Positions 14,466-26,282 of a stretch of DNA of 64,000 nt are shown piece by piece. The notes beneath the pieces are model-generated. The model was not told the origin of the DNA. It was given only the letters and a program-made list of their open reading frames with translations, and ran no database searches. This DNA comes from Candidatus Omnitrophota bacterium (GTDB lineage: Bacteria > Omnitrophota > Omnitrophia > Omnitrophales > Aquincolibacteriaceae), in the NCBI GenBank assembly GCA_903820505.1, contig CAIJHQ010000014.1, forward strand, positions 1-64,000, read 5' to 3'. How positions within the stretch are numbered: the stretch's first letter is position 1; each line of letters opens with the position of its first letter. The position numbers and the translations under genes were made by a program.

Positions 14466-15068
14466 TTATTTTCCCCTTTCCTTTTCAAAATTCGAAATAA
14501 TGTTCTCCACTTCCAGAACAGCCTGGTCCAGTTTTTGATTGATCACGGTCTGGTCATAAAGCGTCGCGGCCTTGATCTCATCCTGCGCGATCCCGATCCT
14601 CTTCTCGACTTCCCCCGGCGTCTCAGTATTACGGCCCGTAAGGCGCTCCCGCAAAGCCTTGATCGACGGCGGTAAAATAAAAATGCTCAAAAGAGGACCT
14701 TCGCTCCCCCACGAGTTCATCACCTGCCGGGTCCCCTGGACATCGATGGTCAGGATCACGACCTTGCCGCGGGCGATCTGTTGTACCACAAAATCCTTCG
14801 GGGTTCCATAAAGCTTCCCATAGATCGCGGCATGCTCGAGCATTTTCCCTTCTTGTATCATGCCCTCGAATTCCCGTTTGGAAAGGAAGAAATAATCCTG
14901 TTTATCCTTTTCATCCACGCGCGGCGGCCGCGTCGTCGCGGAAATCGAGCGCACCCACTCTGGATGACGCTTGAGAAGCCGCTCGACGATACTCGTCTTC
15001 CCGCATCCCGACGGGGCAGACAAGATCACCAGAATCCCTTGCCGGGCACGAGCTGCTTTATTCGACAT
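14466..15068 (-). CDS. gmk: Guanylate kinase
   Basis: A 200-aa GMP kinase. The P-loop LSAPSGCGKTSIVERLL is at about residues 16-32, and the GMP-binding region has SISATTRPPRVDEKDKQDY. EHAAIYGKLYGTP follows, and LTGRNTETPGEVEKRI is the lid. I start at ATG 15068 (MSNKAARARQGIL), which overlaps the yicC stop by 11 nt. An earlier ATG at 15134 would add an Arg/Ser-rich stretch that is really the yicC frame. It works in GTP supply along with guaA and guaB elsewhere in the window. Confidence 0.93.
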   Translation of the reverse strand: MSNKAARARQGILVILSAPSGCGKTSIVERLLKRHPEWVRSISATTRPPRVDEKDKQDYFFLSKREFEGMIQEGKMLEHAAIYGKLYGTPKDFVVQQIARGKVVILTIDVQGTRQVMNSWGSEGPLLSIFILPPSIKALRERLTGRNTETPGEVEKRIGIAQDEIKAATLYDQTVINQKLDQAVLEVENIISNFEKERGK

Positions 15069-15936
15069 TCTGAACCTGCTCCCGGATCTTCTCGATCTCG
15101 CTTTTGATCGCGATCGTCTCTTTCGAGACCTCAAAAAGCTGGGCCTTCGAGGCCATCGTGTTCGCTTCCCGGTTCATTTCCTGACAAAGGAAATCCAGTT
15201 CGCGACCGATCTCGCCCTCTCTTGAAAGCCATTTCCCGAAAAGGTCCAGGTGGCTGTTCATCCGGACGATCTCTTCGGTAATATCACAGCGCTCGGCCAA
15301 AAAAGCGACTTCCCGGTACAGGCGGTCCTCTTCGATCTTCTCGTCCCCAAGAAGACCTTTGAGGCGGCTCTTCAATTTTTCAAAATAGGCCGCTTTACTC
15401 CCCTGAATGAGCGTTTCGACCTGATGGGATGTTCTCGCGATGCGCGCCAACCTCAGACGGAAATCCTTCTCGAGCTTCTCCCCTTCCTCTTCTTTGTGGA
15501 TGACCGCCTTGTCCAGTGCCCGTTTCAATAGCGCGCTAAGCTTCGGCCACGTCCAAACGTGAGCGTCTTTTGGGGACTTCTCTTTCACGACGCCCGGAAG
15601 CCTCATCACGGCTTCAAGAGTAAGGTCCCCTTCGAGAGAGAATTTTTTCCGTACCTTTTTGGCCGAAGCGAGATAAGCCCGGACCTGGTCTTCATCAAGT
15701 TCATAGGCCATGAAGCCGTTCTCCCGGCCTTCCTCCCCGACGCTTAACGTTACCTTTCCGCGGCGCATCACAGACTGTACAAGCTGGCGAATCTGACCGT
15801 CGAACTGGAACATCTGCGGCGGAAGCCGCGAGGAAAGCTCAAAATACCGCTGATTGAGCGACCGGACCTCAACGACCCACTCTTTTCCGCCGGCAGGAAG
15901 CGACACCCGCGCAAAAGACGTCATGCTTCTTATCAT
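15058..15936 (-). CDS. yicC: YicC/YloC family endoribonuclease
   Basis: A 292-aa protein with the YicC N-terminal domain (MIRSMTSFARVSLPAG, EVRSLNQRYFE) and the C-terminal DUF1732 half (EDRLYREVAFLAERCDITEE, SHLDLF, ELDFLCQEMNREANT). Family members are Mn-dependent RNases that affect small-RNA turnover. The order yicC-gmk-rpoZ-coaBC is widely conserved. It is the first gene of this unit. Confidence 0.92.
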   Translation of the reverse strand: MIRSMTSFARVSLPAGGKEWVVEVRSLNQRYFELSSRLPPQMFQFDGQIRQLVQSVMRRGKVTLSVGEEGRENGFMAYELDEDQVRAYLASAKKVRKKFSLEGDLTLEAVMRLPGVVKEKSPKDAHVWTWPKLSALLKRALDKAVIHKEEEGEKLEKDFRLRLARIARTSHQVETLIQGSKAAYFEKLKSRLKGLLGDEKIEEDRLYREVAFLAERCDITEEIVRMNSHLDLFGKWLSREGEIGRELDFLCQEMNREANTMASKAQLFEVSKETIAIKSEIEKIREQVQNVE

Positions 15937-16068
15937 AATTGCGGAATCCTAGGAATGTTATCGGACATGGGGAACAATTGGATGTCGCATTATAAAAGTT
16001 TCTGGCGACCTGTCAAGGAAAAGCGTCTCCCGTTTCTTCCTAAGTGCTTCATTTTTAAGGAGTTAAAC

Positions 16069-16803
16069 TCACCGCTTTGAAACGGAAGTGATCTCGTCGA
16101 CGATCTTGATCGCTGCGGCACGAAGATCCGGCGCCTGGGTGATCGGCCGGCCAACCACGATATGATCAGCCCCCGCCTGGATGGCTTTTTCCGGAGTATG
16201 GATCCGCTTTTGATCCCCCTTCTCGGCGCCGGCGGGACGGATCCCCGGGGTCACGATCACAAAATCCTTCGGGAATTTCCTGCGGACCCAGGATGTTTCC
16301 TGAGGCGAACAAACGATACCGTCCAGTCCCGCCTTCTTCGTGAGAGCCGCGAGTTTCAGGACTTCCGCTTTTACGGAACAACGGATCCCGAGTTCCCGGG
16401 ACAGCGTCTTCTGATCATGGCTTGTGAGGACTGTCACGGCGATCACTTTCGGTTTCTGCGCGCGCCCGACCGAACATTTTTCGATGGCTTCTCTGGCCAT
16501 CCGCATCATCTCGAACCCGCCGAGGGCGTGAACATTCACCATGTCCACTCCGTGTTCGCAAACCGCGGCCATCGTGCGGCCCACGGTATTGGGAATGTCA
16601 TGAAGTTTGAGATCAAGAAAAACGCGGCCCCCGAAATTCTTCACGAGGTTCACGGCTTTCCACCCGTGCGCGGTAAAAAGCTCGAGACCTACCTTATAAT
16701 AGTGGACGACGCCTTTGAGCTCCCCCAGCCATTTTTCGGCGATCTCCAAACTTGGCGCATCCAGCGCGACGATCAGACGTTCCTCTAACGGTACTTGGCT
16801 CAC
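16069..16803 (-). CDS. pyrF: Orotidine 5'-phosphate decarboxylase
   Basis: A 244-aa enzyme for the last step of UMP synthesis. The active-site signature FLDLKLHDIPNTV holds the catalytic Asp and Lys. LIVALDAPSLEIAEKWL opens the barrel, and VTPGIRPAGAEKGDQKR and ADHIVVGRPIT are the phosphate-binding end. I choose GTG 16803: AGAGGGGA lies just upstream and pyrD ends 11 nt before it. An in-frame ATG at 16866 lies within pyrD. It is the last gene of the pyr operon. Confidence 0.93.
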   Translation of the reverse strand: MSQVPLEERLIVALDAPSLEIAEKWLGELKGVVHYYKVGLELFTAHGWKAVNLVKNFGGRVFLDLKLHDIPNTVGRTMAAVCEHGVDMVNVHALGGFEMMRMAREAIEKCSVGRAQKPKVIAVTVLTSHDQKTLSRELGIRCSVKAEVLKLAALTKKAGLDGIVCSPQETSWVRRKFPKDFVIVTPGIRPAGAEKGDQKRIHTPEKAIQAGADHIVVGRPITQAPDLRAAAIKIVDEITSVSKR

Positions 16804-16813
16804 ACGTCCCCTC

Positions 16814-17752
16814 TCATTTCCCTTTTCCAGTATCAGCGGTCCGATAGCTTCCCCGCAGCCGGTCAAGGTTCGTGATCTTTTCTTTTACACAGAAAGACTC
16901 GATCCCTTTTAAAATATCCAGCGTCGCACGGGGCTCCACAAAATTCGCCGTGCCGACGGCTAACAGGTCGGCGCCGACGATCAGGAATTCCAGAGCATCA
17001 TTCGCGTCTGTGATCCCTCCCGAAGCGATCACAGGACAATTGTAAGCTTTTTTGACCTGAAAAACGTAGCGGAGCGCGACAGGCTTGATCGCCGGACCAC
17101 TCAGTCCTCCGAAATCTTTCGCAAGCCGGGAACTCCGGGTCCTGATATCGACCGCCATACCGCGCAGCGTATTGATCAAGCTGATGCCGTCCATCCCCTG
17201 CTCCAAAACCTTCCCGGCTATCTCCACAACGTCCCCGAGTTCCGGGGAAAGCTTCGCGAAAGTCAAAAGGTCGGTTTGATCGCGGACCGCCTTGACCGCG
17301 TCCAGGATCCTCTCCTGCTTTTTCATGAAATTCACGCCGCCCGCCTCCACGTTGGGGCAGGACAGATTCACCTCGAGCGCCTTCACGACGCTCTTCAGAC
17401 CGTCAAACGTCTTGGCGAGTTTTCCGAACTCCCCGGCCGATTCTCCCGCAATACTGACGATGAGTGGCACGCCGATCTTTTTGAAGTACGGGATCTTCTG
17501 TTCGACAAAATCCTCCAGCCCTTTGTTCTGGAGCCCGATCGCGTTGAGCATTCCCGCCGTCGTCTCGCAGATCCTCGGCATAGGATTCCCTTCCCGCGGC
17601 TTCACTGTGATGGTCTTTGTGATAATAGCGCCCAGCTTTTTGGGGTCCACATATCCGGCGTATTCGTCCGTGGTCCCAAAAGTCCCGGAAGCCACCGTAA
17701 CCGGATTCTTAAGCCTCAAACCCTTGATCGTGGTCGTCAGGTCGGGTTTCAT
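16814..17752 (-). CDS. pyrD: Dihydroorotate dehydrogenase, class 1B catalytic subunit
   Basis: A 312-aa FMN enzyme. KNPVTVASGTFG opens the barrel, TKTITVKPREGNP follows, and the catalytic Cys is in VNLSCPNVEAGGVNF, as in class 1 enzymes. GISLINTLRGMAVDI and IASGGITDANDALEFLIVGA are the FMN-phosphate motifs. Presence of pyrK directly upstream shows the NAD-dependent class 1B type. I take ATG 17752, which shares ATGA with the pyrK stop. Confidence 0.94.
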   Translation of the reverse strand: MKPDLTTTIKGLRLKNPVTVASGTFGTTDEYAGYVDPKKLGAIITKTITVKPREGNPMPRICETTAGMLNAIGLQNKGLEDFVEQKIPYFKKIGVPLIVSIAGESAGEFGKLAKTFDGLKSVVKALEVNLSCPNVEAGGVNFMKKQERILDAVKAVRDQTDLLTFAKLSPELGDVVEIAGKVLEQGMDGISLINTLRGMAVDIRTRSSRLAKDFGGLSGPAIKPVALRYVFQVKKAYNCPVIASGGITDANDALEFLIVGADLLAVGTANFVEPRATLDILKGIESFCVKEKITNLDRLRGSYRTADTGKGK

Positions 17753-18519
17753 AATGCGAGGTCCTCGAACCGGAATACGGGACCGTCCGCACAGGCCCTC
17801 CGCAAACCGTCCTTTGTTTTTACCATACACCCCAAACAAGCTCCCACGCCGCACGCCATGGTCTCGTCCCAGGAGGCCTCGCCTTCGATCCCGTATTTGC
17901 GGGCTAGCGCGATCACGACCTCCATCATCCGCCTCGGACCGCAGGTCTGGAGGAACAATTCCCGCGGGTCTTCTTTCATGATCACTTTTTCCAGAAGCGC
18001 GGTGACCAGTCCTCTAAATCCGCAAGAACCGTCTTCCGTCGCGTAAAGGACCTTTGTTTTGACCTTCTTGAGTTCTCTTTGCGGCACGACCTCGAGCTTG
18101 GATTTTGTCCCGATCAAAAGACGCGCAACAGAGGCCTTTTCAGCAAGAAAAACGAGCGGCGGGACACCCACGCCTCCCGCGATCAAAACGCGCTTCTTTT
18201 TCCCGAGAGCCACGGTGAAACCGTTCCCGAGCGGCCCCATGACTTTCAGTGTGTCCCCCTTTTTCTTTTGGGAAAGGATCGCCGTCCCACGCCCCAAAAC
18301 TTCATAAAGGATCTCGATGCGCCGGCCCGTGACGCGGTAATAACTGAAGGGACGGCGGAGATAAGGATCCTTACCTTCGTTGATGAGGACCTGAAGGAAT
18401 TGACCGGGGCGGACACCCTTAGAAAGCGCCGCCGACAGGAAAGCCAGCTTGTAATATTTCCCGTTGATCTTTTTGTTCTCGAGGACCGTGACCGTTTCGT
18501 CGGAAAGTTTTTTTGCCAT
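17749..18519 (-). CDS. pyrK: Dihydroorotate dehydrogenase electron transfer subunit
   Basis: A 256-aa FAD and [2Fe-2S] protein that passes electrons from PyrD to NAD. The FAD-binding region has RPFSYYRV, the NAD part has AGGVGVPPLVFLAEKA, and the C-terminal cluster motif is ACGVGACLGCMVKTKDGLRR with a fourth Cys (C-x4-C-x2-C-x11-C). ATG 18519 follows the carB stop by 4 nt. An upstream ATG at 18549 would overlap carB. Confidence 0.93.
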   Translation of the reverse strand: MAKKLSDETVTVLENKKINGKYYKLAFLSAALSKGVRPGQFLQVLINEGKDPYLRRPFSYYRVTGRRIEILYEVLGRGTAILSQKKKGDTLKVMGPLGNGFTVALGKKKRVLIAGGVGVPPLVFLAEKASVARLLIGTKSKLEVVPQRELKKVKTKVLYATEDGSCGFRGLVTALLEKVIMKEDPRELFLQTCGPRRMMEVVIALARKYGIEGEASWDETMACGVGACLGCMVKTKDGLRRACADGPVFRFEDLAL

Positions 18520-18523
18520 TGCC

Positions 18524-21500
18524 TCAACCTTTAGCCGCTTTGACCCCATGATAATCGTGGATCGACTTCACGTCCAGCTCATCATCCCGCACCGCCTGAA
18601 GACCGCGCAGCGCAGCCCGGGCCGCGCTCAGCGTGGTGATACAGGGAATATTGAAAGAAACCGCCAGAGAACGGATCTTGCCTTCATCGAGCATCGGCCC
18701 CTTCCCGCTCGGGGTATTGACAATAAGGTCCATTTTCTTGTTGCGAACCCAATCCGCAATGTTCGGGCTCCCTTCGGTGATCTTCAGGATCTCTTGGACC
18801 GGCACGCGGTGATCTTTCAGTACCTGGGCCGTTCCACGGGTTGACACGATCTTGAAGCCGGACCGGTGGAATTGCCGGGCGATCTCGGCGATCTTGGGTT
18901 TGTCGGAATCCTTCACGCTGATGAAAACCGTCCCTTTCCTCGGAAGACGGGACATCGCGGCCTCCTGGGATTTATAGAAGGCCTTCCCGAAATCCTTATC
19001 GATCCCCATCACCTCCCCGGTCGATTTCATTTCCGGCGACAGGATGATGTCGACCCCGGGGAATTTCACGAACGGGAACACGGATTCTTTCACGGCGACG
19101 TGGTTCGGCACGATCTCTTCGGTGAATTTCAGGTCTTTGAGGGTTTTCCCGACCATGAGCTGCGCCGCGAGCTTTGCGAGAGGCACACCGATCGTTTTGC
19201 TCACGAACGGCACGGTCCTCGAAGCGCGCGGGTTCACTTCCAGGCAAAAGACCTGTCCTTTCTGGATCGCGTACTGGACATTCATCAGCCCCACCACGCC
19301 AAGCTCCCTGGCGATCTGCTTGGTCTTCGCGACGATCTCTTCCACGGTCTCCCGCGGAATAGAGAACGGGGGGATCACGGAAGCGCTGTCCCCCGAATGG
19401 ATCCCGGCCTCTTCGATATGTTCCATCACCGAGCCCACGACCGAGGTCTTGCCGTCCGAGATCAGGTCCACATCGATCTCGGTCGCGTCCTCAAGGAATT
19501 TGTCGATCAGCACCGGATGCTCGCCGCTCGCCTCGACCGCCTGTTTCATAAATTTTTTAAGGGAAGTCTGATCGTAGGCTATCTCCATCGCCCGCCCTCC
19601 CAGCACATAGGACGGCCGCACGACGATCGGATAACCGATCCTCTTGGCGACCTCGCAAGCCTCCTCGAGGCTCGAGGCAATGCCGTTCGCGGGCTGGGAC
19701 AAACGGATCTTGTGTAAAAGTTTTTTGAATTGGTCGCGGTCCTCCGCGCGGTCGATCGCCTCGACCGAGGTCCCGAGGATCTTCACGCCGTTCGCCTTGA
19801 GCGCCTTCGCGAGATTGAGCGGCGTCTGCCCGCCGAGCTGCAGGATCACTCCCACCGGTTTCTCATTCTCGTAAATGTTCAGCACGTCCTCAAGGGTCAG
19901 CGGCTCGAAAAACAGTTTGTCAGAGGTATCATAGTCCGTACTGACCGTCTCGGGATTTGAATTGACCATGATCGTTTCATAACCCATCTTCCTGAGCGCG
20001 AGCACCGCGTGGACGCAGCAATAATCGAACTCGATCCCTTGCCCGATCCGGTTCGGCCCGCCGCCGAGGATCATCACCTTTTTTTTCTTGCTGGGATTGG
20101 ACTCGTCCTCTGCTTCATAGGTCGAATAAAAATACGGCGTGTAGGCCTTGAATTCCGCCGCGCAGGTATCGACAAGCTTGTAGACCGGGCGGATCCCCAT
20201 CTTCTTACGCATCGCGCGGACAGGGGCCTCTTTCATGCCCCAGCAGAACCCAAGCTGCCTGTCGGAGAACCCGTATTCCTTGGCCCTGCGCAGAAGCGCT
20301 TCCTGAACCTTTTTATGTCCCCTGGCGTCAAGCAGTTCCTTTTCGAGGTCCACTATCTGTTTCAGCTGGGCCAGGAACCAGGGATCAACCCCTGTTTGCG
20401 CGTAAATTTCCTCGATCGTATAGCCGGCGAGGAAAGCGTACTTCAGATAAAAGATCCTGTCTTCCCGCGGGACCTTCGCACAGGCGAATATTTTTTCGCG
20501 CAACGCTTTATCATTGGGAACGCTCTTCATGAAGCCGAGATATTCTTCGCGGGTTTTCAGCGCAAGGTCAAAAACCTTGTCTTTCCCGTCCGCGCCGAAG
20601 CCGAACCGCTTCGTCTCCAGAGAACGCAAACCCTTTTGAAGCGCTTCTTTAAAAGTGCGGCCGATGGCCATGACCTCGCCCACCGATTTCATCTGGGTCG
20701 TGAGGCGGTTGTCCACCCCTTCGAATTTCTCGAACGCGAACCGCGGGATCTTCACCACGCAATAGTCGATCGAGGGTTCGAATGAGGCCGGCGTGTACTT
20801 GGTGATATCGTTCGGGATCTCATCCAGCGTCAGCCCCACAGCGAGCTTGGCCGCGAATTTCGCGATCGGGAACCCCGTCGCTTTGGACGCAAGCGCCGAG
20901 GAACGCGATACGCGCGGGTTCATTTCAATGATGACCATGCGCCCGGTCCTGGGGTCCACGGCGAACTGCACGTTCGAACCGCCGGTCTCGATCCCGATCT
21001 CGGACATGACCTTGCGGGCCGCGTCGCGCATCCGCTGGTATTCCCGGTCCGTGAGCGTCTGGGCCGGCGCGACCGTGATGGAATCGCCCGTGTGGACCCC
21101 CATGGGATCAAGATTCTCGATCGAACAGATCACCACGAAGTTGTCCTTGATGTCGCGCATGACCTCGAGCTCGAACTCCTTCCACCCGAGGATCGATTCC
21201 TCGATCAGCACCTCGCGCACCATACTGTAATCAAGACCCATGCGCACCGTCGTCCGGAGTTCATCGGCGTTAGAGCAGATCCCGCTCCCGGACCCGCCCA
21301 GCGTAAAGCTCGCCCGCACGATCACGGGATACCCGATCTTCTCCGCAACTTTTTCGGCCTCTTCCACAGTGTAAGCAAAATCACTTTTGGGAAGATCGAG
21401 GCCGATCTTCTGCATCGCCCGTTTGAATTCATCGCGGTTCTCGGCTTTTTTGATGGCCTCGTACTTCGCACCGATCATTTCCACGCCGTACTTTTGAAAT

Positions 21501-21820
21501 ACGCCTTTTTCGCAAGCCTCGACCGCAAGGTTCAGCCCGGTCTGTCCGCCCATGGTCGGGAGCACGGCATCGGGCCTTTCTTTGGCGATCACCTTCTCCA
21601 GAAATTCGACGGTCAGGGGTTCGATGTAGGTCGCGTCCGCGAACTCGGGGTCCGTCATGATCGTCGCCGGATTCGAATTGATCAGAACGACCTTATAGCC
21701 CTCCTCTTTGAGGGCCTTTACGGCCTGCACCCCTGAATAGTCGAATTCGCAGGCCTGACCGATGATGATCGGCCCGGACCCGATGATCAGGATCTTTTTG
21801 ATGTCGGTTCTTTTCGGCAT
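18524..21820 (-). CDS. carB: Carbamoyl-phosphate synthase large subunit, copy next to pyrK
   Basis: A 1098-aa full-length enzyme with both synthetase halves. The first half begins [18 protein letters not shown] with [18 protein letters not shown]. The second begins [19 protein letters not shown] with [15 protein letters not shown]. The C-terminal allosteric (MGS-like) domain is present ([16 protein letters not shown] onward). The N-half glycine loop reads [10 protein letters not shown] where most enzymes have a GGxGGGIAYN form. It forms carbamoyl phosphate with CarA. Only 9 nt separate it from a second, diverged carB. Confidence 0.94.
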   Translation of the reverse strand: MPKRTDIKKILIIGSGPIIIGQACEFDYSGVQAVKALKEEGYKVVLINSNPATIMTDPEFADATYIEPLTVEFLEKVIAKERPDAVLPTMGGQTGLNLAVEACEKGVFQKYGVEMIGAKYEAIKKAENRDEFKRAMQKIGLDLPKSDFAYTVEEAEKVAEKIGYPVIVRASFTLGGSGSGICSNADELRTTVRMGLDYSMVREVLIEESILGWKEFELEVMRDIKDNFVVICSIENLDPMGVHTGDSITVAPAQTLTDREYQRMRDAARKVMSEIGIETGGSNVQFAVDPRTGRMVIIEMNPRVSRSSALASKATGFPIAKFAAKLAVGLTLDEIPNDITKYTPASFEPSIDYCVVKIPRFAFEKFEGVDNRLTTQMKSVGEVMAIGRTFKEALQKGLRSLETKRFGFGADGKDKVFDLALKTREEYLGFMKSVPNDKALREKIFACAKVPREDRIFYLKYAFLAGYTIEEIYAQTGVDPWFLAQLKQIVDLEKELLDARGHKKVQEALLRRAKEYGFSDRQLGFCWGMKEAPVRAMRKKMGIRPVYKLVDTCAAEFKAYTPYFYSTYEAEDESNPSKKKKVMILGGGPNRIGQGIEFDYCCVHAVLALRKMGYETIMVNSNPETVSTDYDTSDKLFFEPLTLEDVLNIYENEKPVGVILQLGGQTPLNLAKALKANGVKILGTSVEAIDRAEDRDQFKKLLHKIRLSQPANGIASSLEEACEVAKRIGYPIVVRPSYVLGGRAMEIAYDQTSLKKFMKQAVEASGEHPVLIDKFLEDATEIDVDLISDGKTSVVGSVMEHIEEAGIHSGDSASVIPPFSIPRETVEEIVAKTKQIARELGVVGLMNVQYAIQKGQVFCLEVNPRASRTVPFVSKTIGVPLAKLAAQLMVGKTLKDLKFTEEIVPNHVAVKESVFPFVKFPGVDIILSPEMKSTGEVMGIDKDFGKAFYKSQEAAMSRLPRKGTVFISVKDSDKPKIAEIARQFHRSGFKIVSTRGTAQVLKDHRVPVQEILKITEGSPNIADWVRNKKMDLIVNTPSGKGPMLDEGKIRSLAVSFNIPCITTLSAARAALRGLQAVRDDELDVKSIHDYHGVKAAKG

Positions 21821-21829
21821 TTCTATTCC

Positions 21830-24800
21830 TCAAACCGCTGTGGTCATTTTGGCCTCACGGTAGTAATCCTGCAGGGACCGCGGCGCGATAGTGTTCTTTT
21901 TCGCCGCCGCGATGCCTTCCACCGTCGCTTCCGCTGCCGCCATGGATGTCACGTAAGGCAGTTTGCGCTGGATGGCCATCATGCGGATATAGCTGTCATC
22001 CGCTTGGCTCCCGCGTCCTTCCGGCGTGTTAATGATCAGGTGCAGCTCGCCGTTCTTGATGGCGTCCGCGATATTGGGCTGTCCCTCCTGGATCTTCTTG
22101 ATAGGAGTGTTCGCGATCTTGCGGGCCGTCAAAAACGCACTCGTTTTCTCGGTGGCAAAGATCTTGAACCCGAGCGACACGAGTTTCTTGGCGATCGGAG
22201 GCAGCATTTCCTTGTCCTTCCCCGCGACCGTCAAAAGAACGTTCCCCTCCAGCGGGAGTTTCGCCCCCGTGGCCTCCTGCGCCTTATAAAACGCGACGCC
22301 GAAATTTTCCCCCACGCCCATCACTTCACCGGTGGCGCGCATCTCGGGCCCCAGGAGCGGATCGACCTCCGGGAACATGTTGAACGGGAACACGGCCTCC
22401 TTAACGCCCACGAACGGGACCTCGCCTTGTTTCAGCTGCGGAAAATCCTTGATCTTTTTTCCGAGCATCATTTCGGTCGCGATGCGGGCGATCGAAATTC
22501 CCGTGACCTTGGACACGATCGGTACCGTTCGCGAAGCGCGCGGATTGGCCTCAAGAATATAAACCTTGTCCTCACAGATGGCGTACTGGACATTGATAAG
22601 CCCCACCACCTTGAGCGCTTTCGCGATCTTGTCCGTGTAATCGCGGATCTGGTCCAGGTGTTCTTGCGAGATCGTCCGGCTGGGGATCGAACAGGCAGAG
22701 TCGCCCGAATGGACGCCGGCCCATTCAATATGCTCCATGACCGTGGTCACGAACGAATCGCTGCCGTCCGACAACGCGTCGACCTCGCATTCGATGGCCT
22801 TATCAAGAAAGCGGTCGATGAGCATGGGATGCTCCGGGCTTACTTTGATCGCCTCGATCGCATATTTCCTCATCATCTCTTCATCGTAAATGATCTCCAT
22901 CCCGCGGCCGCCGAGGACAAAAGACGGGCGGACCATCAAGGGATAACCGATCTTCGCGGCGATCGCCAGCGCTTCCTCAAGGGACCGGGCGATACCGCTT
23001 TCGGGCTGCGGGATCCCGAGTTCGATCATCTTCTGACGGAAAAGCTCGCGGTCTTCGGCAAAGGCGATGCTCTCCGGCGTCGTCCCCAGGATCTTCACGC
23101 CGGCGTCTTTCAACTGTTTGGCGATATTCAGGGGCGTCTGGCCTCCGAACTGCACGATTACGCCCTCGGGCTTTTCCTTTTCGTAGATCGTCAGCACGTC
23201 CTCGATCGTCAGCGGCTCGAAGTAAAGTTTGTTCGCCGTATCATAATCGGTCGAGACCGTTTCGGGATTGCAGTTGATCATGATCGATTCATATCCCGCC
23301 GCGCGAAGCGCGAAAACCGCGTGCACGCAGGTGTAGTCGAACTCGATCCCCTGTCCGATACGGTTCGGGCCGCCGCCAAGGATAAGGATCTTTTTATTTT
23401 TCGAGACCGCGACATCTTCCTTGCCCGGAAGATACGTGGAGTAATAGTAGGCGGCATTCTTGACGCCGCTCACCGGAACGGCCTCGTACCGCGCGATCTT
23501 CCCGAGCCGTATCCGGCGCTCCCGCACCGCGGTCTCGGAAATTCCAAAAAGTCCGGCGAGATACCGGTCCGCGAAGCCCCACTCCTTGGCCTTGAGAAGA
23601 TCCTTGTCCTCGAACTTGTCCCAGGACTTCTGGAGCATTTCCTCTTCGAACATGACGAGGTCTTTCATCTCCTTAATGAACCATTCCCCGATATAGGTCA
23701 TGCGGTAAAGCTCTTCGACCGTAAAACCCTTCCGGAGCGCTTCGTACATGAGAAAGATCCGCTCACTCGAAGGATGGGCCAGCCGCTCGCGGAGCTGCTC
23801 CACGGAAAGCTGTTTGAAATCCTTCGCGCCGCCGAGACCGTAACGGCCGATCTCAAGGGAACGGATGGATTTTTGCAACGCTTCTTTGAAGTTCTTGCCG
23901 ATCGACATGACCTCGCCGACGGCCTTCATCTGCGTCCCGAGAATGTCCTTCGCTTTCGGGAACTTTTCAAACGCCCATCGGGCGAACTTGACGACCACGT
24001 AGTCGCCGCTCGGCGTGTATTTCTCAAGCGTTCCGTCGCGCCAGTAAGGGATCTCGTCCATCGTCAGACCGGCGGCCAGGCGCGTTGACACCATGGCGAT
24101 CGGAAAACCCGTCGCCTTTGAAGCCAGCGCCGAAGACCGGGACGTGCGGGGGTTGATCTCGATGACGACCACGCGTCCGTCCTTCTTATTATGAGCGAAC
24201 TGGATATTCGTCCCGCCGACCACCCCGATCGCGTCGACGATCCTGTAAGAATATTCCTGAAGCTTCTTTTGAAGTGCGGGAGCGACCGTCAGCATCGGCG
24301 CCACGCAAAAGCTGTCCCCCGTGTGAACTCCCATCGCGTCCACGTTCTCGATAAAACAGACCGTGATCTTCTGGTTCTTGGAATCGCGGACGACCTCGAG
24401 CTCCAGTTCTTCCCACCCGATCACGGCCTCTTCGATAAGAACTTGACGGGCCATGCTCATGGTCAGTCCTCTCAGGGCGATCACGCGAAGGTCTTCTATG
24501 TTATAAGCGATACCGCCGCCCGTCCCGCCCATCGTGTAGGCCGGACGGATGACGACCGGATAGCCGATCTTTTGAGCGATGACTTCGCACTCCTCTACGG
24601 TATTGGCCGTCGCGGACTGCGGTACGGGGATCCCCAATTGCGCCATCGTCGTTTTAAAGATCTCACGGTCTTCACCGCGTTCGATAGCGTCCGCCTTGAC
24701 CCCGATGATCTGAACGCCATACTTCGCAAGCACGCCGCTCTTATGAAGCGCGGAGGAAAGATTGAGACCCGTCTGCCCGCCCAGGTTGGGCAAAAGAGCG

Positions 24801-25051
24801 TCCGGCCGTTCCAGAGCGATGATCTTTTCAAGGCTTTCTACGGTCAGCGGCTCGATGTACGTCTTGTCCGCCATTTCCGGATCGGTCATGATCGTCGCGG
24901 GATTCGAGTTCACAAGGACGATCTCGTAACCTTCGCTGCGGAGGGCCTTACACGCCTGCGTTCCGGAATAATCGAATTCGCAGGCCTGACCGATAATGAT
25001 CGGCCCGGACCCGATGATCAGGACTTTTTTAATGTCTTTGCGTCTCGGCAT
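21830..25051 (-). CDS. carB: Carbamoyl-phosphate synthase large subunit, copy next to carA
   Basis: A 1073-aa second CarB with the complete domain order: [46 protein letters not shown], a spacer domain, then [34 protein letters not shown] and an allosteric domain ending NTPEGRG. It is clearly diverged from its neighbour throughout, including the N-half insertion DEIPYWRDGTLEKYTPSG. This is therefore not a recent duplication. ATG 25051 is taken because the carA stop is 17 nt upstream. Both copies keep the catalytic motifs I can check. Confidence 0.94.
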   Translation of the reverse strand: MPRRKDIKKVLIIGSGPIIIGQACEFDYSGTQACKALRSEGYEIVLVNSNPATIMTDPEMADKTYIEPLTVESLEKIIALERPDALLPNLGGQTGLNLSSALHKSGVLAKYGVQIIGVKADAIERGEDREIFKTTMAQLGIPVPQSATANTVEECEVIAQKIGYPVVIRPAYTMGGTGGGIAYNIEDLRVIALRGLTMSMARQVLIEEAVIGWEELELEVVRDSKNQKITVCFIENVDAMGVHTGDSFCVAPMLTVAPALQKKLQEYSYRIVDAIGVVGGTNIQFAHNKKDGRVVVIEINPRTSRSSALASKATGFPIAMVSTRLAAGLTMDEIPYWRDGTLEKYTPSGDYVVVKFARWAFEKFPKAKDILGTQMKAVGEVMSIGKNFKEALQKSIRSLEIGRYGLGGAKDFKQLSVEQLRERLAHPSSERIFLMYEALRKGFTVEELYRMTYIGEWFIKEMKDLVMFEEEMLQKSWDKFEDKDLLKAKEWGFADRYLAGLFGISETAVRERRIRLGKIARYEAVPVSGVKNAAYYYSTYLPGKEDVAVSKNKKILILGGGPNRIGQGIEFDYTCVHAVFALRAAGYESIMINCNPETVSTDYDTANKLYFEPLTIEDVLTIYEKEKPEGVIVQFGGQTPLNIAKQLKDAGVKILGTTPESIAFAEDRELFRQKMIELGIPQPESGIARSLEEALAIAAKIGYPLMVRPSFVLGGRGMEIIYDEEMMRKYAIEAIKVSPEHPMLIDRFLDKAIECEVDALSDGSDSFVTTVMEHIEWAGVHSGDSACSIPSRTISQEHLDQIRDYTDKIAKALKVVGLINVQYAICEDKVYILEANPRASRTVPIVSKVTGISIARIATEMMLGKKIKDFPQLKQGEVPFVGVKEAVFPFNMFPEVDPLLGPEMRATGEVMGVGENFGVAFYKAQEATGAKLPLEGNVLLTVAGKDKEMLPPIAKKLVSLGFKIFATEKTSAFLTARKIANTPIKKIQEGQPNIADAIKNGELHLIINTPEGRGSQADDSYIRMMAIQRKLPYVTSMAAAEATVEGIAAAKKNTIAPRSLQDYYREAKMTTAV

Positions 25052-25068
25052 ATCGTATCCCCTTTTTT

Positions 25069-26190
<1,122 letters not shown>

Positions 26191-26282
26191 GAATTTGCCC
26201 CGGTGCCAGTACCGCGCGTTACGATGAACCTGAAAGGTTCGTATGACCGTCCCGATCTTGTCCGGATGGACGGGGAACGGTC

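Noticed and set aside
18524-25051. The tandem carB genes as an assembly duplication
   Set aside because: The two coding regions differ throughout in sequence and in indels, which an assembly error would not produce.
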